Shown here: positions 5,660-7,430 of the stretch, in pieces
Numbering within the stretch: the stretch's first letter is position 1
Layout of the letters: the number at the start of each line of letters is the position of its first letter
Assembly (NCBI GenBank): GCA_025923175.1
Contig: JAICGL010000194.1
Coordinates: 1-7,430 of the forward strand
Length of the DNA: 7,430 nucleotides
Source: Acidimicrobiia bacterium
GTDB taxonomy: Bacteria > Actinomycetota > Acidimicrobiia > IMCC26256 > BP-133
Direction of reading: 5' to 3'
Notes under the pieces: model-generated
Seen by the model: only the letters and a program-made list of their open reading frames with translations
Databases searched by the model: none
Told to the model about the DNA's origin: nothing
Program-made: the position numbers and the translations under genes

Positions 5660-6811
5660 CTACCCGTCGTCTTTCGAGCCGCCCGAAGCAGCGGCGGACG
5701 CCGGGCCGAGCAGGTAGTGACCCACCTCGGTCAGGCTGGCGATGTCGCACACCTCCACCTCCAGCAGTGGCACCCGCACGATCGGCACCGGGCCAATCGA
5801 CTGTTCCAACCCTGCGAGGTGGCCCTGTTCCCGCTTCGACAGCTCGATGAAGTCGGCCAGGTTGGCGTAGAGCTCGCCCATCGTTCCGACTGAGGAGCCG
5901 GGCGGTGGGGCGGGGGCGTCGCCGAACTCGGGATGGATCCGGTTGACCACCAGGCCGTTGACCGTGAGGTGCGCGTCCTCCAGGCGGTCGTGGAAGTAGC
6001 GGGCCTCGGAGACCGCGTCGCGGGCAGGGGCCGTCACGAGCACGAAGGCAGTGCGGCGGTCGCTGAGCAGTTGCATCACCCGGGTGGCCCGCACCCGGAA
6101 CCCTTCCTCCATCCCCTCGAAGGCCTGGAAAAAGAGCACGAGGTCCTCCACCACCTCTTTCCCGATGACCTTGGCCACGGTGCGGAAGAAGGCCTGCAAG
6201 GCGAAGTTGGCCATCCGGAACGACGCACGGGTGGGGGCCATCACCAGCCGGAACAGCTTGTTGTTGAGCAACCGGGTGATCCGGGCCGGGGCGTCGAGGA
6301 AGTCGAGGGCGTTCCGGGTCGGCGGCGTGTCGATGACGATCAGGTCGTAGCCGCCCTCGTCGTGCAGCTCGTGGAGCTTCTCCATCGCCATGTACTCCTG
6401 CGTGCCCGCCAGGGCACCGGAGAGGTTGCGGTAGAAGGTGTTCTTCAGGATCCGCTCGCCCTGGACCTCGTCGGCCGAGTACTTGAGCACGAGGTGGTCG
6501 AAGGTCGACTTGGTGTCGAGCATGAGGGCCGACAGCCGCCCGCCGGCCGGGGCGACGCCATCGGGATCCCACAGCTCGCGCTCGATCTCATGCGCTGTGT
6601 CGGAGAGCTCGTCCAGACCCAGGGCGTTGGCCAGCCGCTTGGCCGGGTCGATCGTCACGACGATCGCGTTGCGCCCCTGGCGGGCGCCGGCCAGGGCGAG
6701 GACTGCCGCGGTGGTCGTCTTCCCCACCCCGCCGCTCCCGCAGCACACGATGATCGGCTGCTCGGCCGCCAGCCGGGCCAGCGGACCGTCGCCGACCGCT
6801 GTGGTCTTCAC
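5660..6811 (-). CDS. Get3/ArsA-like ATPase, second gene of the pair (Rv3680-like)
   Basis: A 383-residue cytoplasmic ATPase of the ArsA/Get3 branch of the SIMIBI P-loop class. The P-loop is GSGGVGKTT (25-33); Lys31 is the catalytic Walker Lys, while the 'signature' Lys of xKGGxGKT is Ser26. Switch I is TIDPAKRL (53-60, Asp55) and switch II DTPPTRNALDFLDAP (161-175). TQEYMAMEKL (137-146) and the P-loop region closely resemble what I recall of M. tuberculosis Rv3680, which also lacks the signature Lys. Residues about 175-235 are amphipathic and Met/Phe/Leu-rich (LFRLVMAP, FALQAFF, LVLFFQAF), where Get3 forms its hydrophobic client groove. I see no conserved Cys triad for arsenite, so a Get3-like chaperone role is more likely than arsenite export. 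The start is GTG at 6811-6809, overlapping the upstream gene's TGA in GTGA, a classic coupled start; the upstream Shine-Dalgarno sequence is weak. Confidence 0.9.
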   Translation of the reverse strand: MKTTAVGDGPLARLAAEQPIIVCCGSGGVGKTTTAAVLALAGARQGRNAIVVTIDPAKRLANALGLDELSDTAHEIERELWDPDGVAPAGGRLSALMLDTKSTFDHLVLKYSADEVQGERILKNTFYRNLSGALAGTQEYMAMEKLHELHDEGGYDLIVIDTPPTRNALDFLDAPARITRLLNNKLFRLVMAPTRASFRMANFALQAFFRTVAKVIGKEVVEDLVLFFQAFEGMEEGFRVRATRVMQLLSDRRTAFVLVTAPARDAVSEARYFHDRLEDAHLTVNGLVVNRIHPEFGDAPAPPPGSSVGTMGELYANLADFIELSKREQGHLAGLEQSIGPVPIVRVPLLEVEVCDIASLTEVGHYLLGPASAAASGGSKDDG

Positions 6812-7430
6812 GCGCCGACCGGCAGAGTGTCGACCCCTGCCGTGAGCGCCTCGGCCAGGAGCTCCAGTTCCCCCGGCCCGATGTCGGCCGAGAACAGGAA
6901 CGGCAGAGTCACCTGCGGCAGGTCGAGCCGCTCGGCCAGGCGGGCCAACTGCTCCTCCTGCAGCCGCCGCCGGCGGGTGACGAAGCGCGCCGCCCGGGCC
7001 AGGTGCTCGATCTCGCCGTCGGGGACGGTGACGCCGGCCCGGGACGCCACCGCCCGGATCTCCGCCGGCGTGGCCATCCCGTCCAGTGGCCGGTTGGGGT
7101 AGACGCCGTTGACGACCAGCGGCCCCAGCGTCAGGCCGATCCGCTCCGTGAGCGCCTGGGCGGTTTCCACCGTCTCGTTGACCGGTGTCTCCTCGGGCAG
7201 CGTGACCAGCATCACCTGGGTACGGTGGGGGTCGGCCAGCATCTCGGTGACCTCGACCGCCTGCGTGAGGATGGGTCCCACCCGCACGGCGTCGAGCAGC
7301 CCCTTGGGCGAGAGGAGGAACGTGACGGCGTGGCCGGCGGCGGGGCCGTCGACCACGATGACGTCGGCCGCCTGAGCCCGCTGCAACGACTTGACCTTGC
7401 CGAGGACCAGGATCTCCTTCATCCCCGGTA
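6808..7430 (-). CDS. Get3/ArsA-like ATPase, first gene of the pair (Rv3679-like), C-terminal part
   Basis: The frame is open to the right edge, so the N-terminal part with the P-loop is missing and only about 206 residues are seen; relatives are about 340 long. Visible marks are PGMKEILVLGKV, the switch-II-like IVVDGPAAGHAVTFLL, VTLPEETPVNETVETA and LGPLVVNGVYPN, all typical of the actinobacterial ArsA/Get3 subgroup whose M. tuberculosis member is Rv3679. A basic run RRRR (near FVTRRRRLQEE) is followed by an amphipathic helix and the C-terminal strand QVTLPFLF. The gene overlaps the second ATPase by four bases (GTGA), so the two products are probably made in step and act as a heterodimer, as known for the mycobacterial pair. 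The ATG at 7422-7420 is internal, not the start. Confidence 0.88.
   Translation of the reverse strand, partial: PGMKEILVLGKVKSLQRAQAADVIVVDGPAAGHAVTFLLSPKGLLDAVRVGPILTQAVEVTEMLADPHRTQVMLVTLPEETPVNETVETAQALTERIGLTLGPLVVNGVYPNRPLDGMATPAEIRAVASRAGVTVPDGEIEHLARAARFVTRRRRLQEEQLARLAERLDLPQVTLPFLFSADIGPGELELLAEALTAGVDTLPVGA

Noticed and set aside
5660..6811. Possible arsenical pump ATPase (arsA) of an arsenic resistance operon.
   Set aside because: No arsB, arsC, arsR or arsD is visible, no arsenite-binding Cys triad is seen, and the motifs match the mycobacterial Get3-like pair.
5933..7102. A 389-residue plus-strand open frame.
   Set aside because: Antisense to the two Get3/ArsA-like ATPases, which carry all the recognisable motifs; the His/Val/Gly/Glu-rich translation has no domain.

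Overview
The window is about 70% G+C with compact, GC-rich codon use. It carries a mycothiol-dependent-type enzyme, an AfsR/SARP-family regulator and a pair of Get3/ArsA-like ATPases of the kind found in mycobacteria. Together these point to an actinobacterial chromosome. A deep, uncultured-type lineage such as Acidimicrobiia is plausible, but the sequence alone does not settle the class. Nothing looks mobile: there is no transposase, integrase, CRISPR array or attachment-site duplication.

Layout from left to right. (1) Bases 1-324, minus strand: the N-terminal part of a secreted SBBP-type beta-propeller protein that runs off the left edge. (2) Bases 372-1163, minus: a complete MDMPI/DinB-fold mycothiol-dependent enzyme. 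(3) Bases 1164-1331: a divergent intergenic region with a tandem repeat of 11-base period. (4) Bases 1332-4949, plus: one very large regulator joining a SARP DNA-binding head, a class III nucleotide cyclase domain, an NB-ARC/STAND NTPase and a TPR-like C-terminal region. (5) Bases 4950-5113: a convergent junction with direct repeats and two perfect hairpins, probably a bidirectional terminator. (6) Minus strand, read from the right edge inward: the C-terminal part of a Get3/ArsA-like ATPase, a second complete Get3/ArsA-like ATPase, a stand-alone response-regulator receiver protein, and tRNA-Pro(CGG). These four are so tightly packed (4-base overlap, 10-base gap, 12-base gap) that they look like one transcription unit.

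Two parts stand out. The regulator fuses three signalling modules usually seen in separate architectures (SARP head, cyclase, STAND-TPR), and its own upstream region holds an 11-base-period repeat, the spacing SARP proteins are known to read. The Get3-like pair with a linked receiver protein suggests a membrane-protein or tail-anchor handling ATPase complex with a phospho-signalling partner. No part of the window demands an entirely new system; the interest lies in these fusions and associations.
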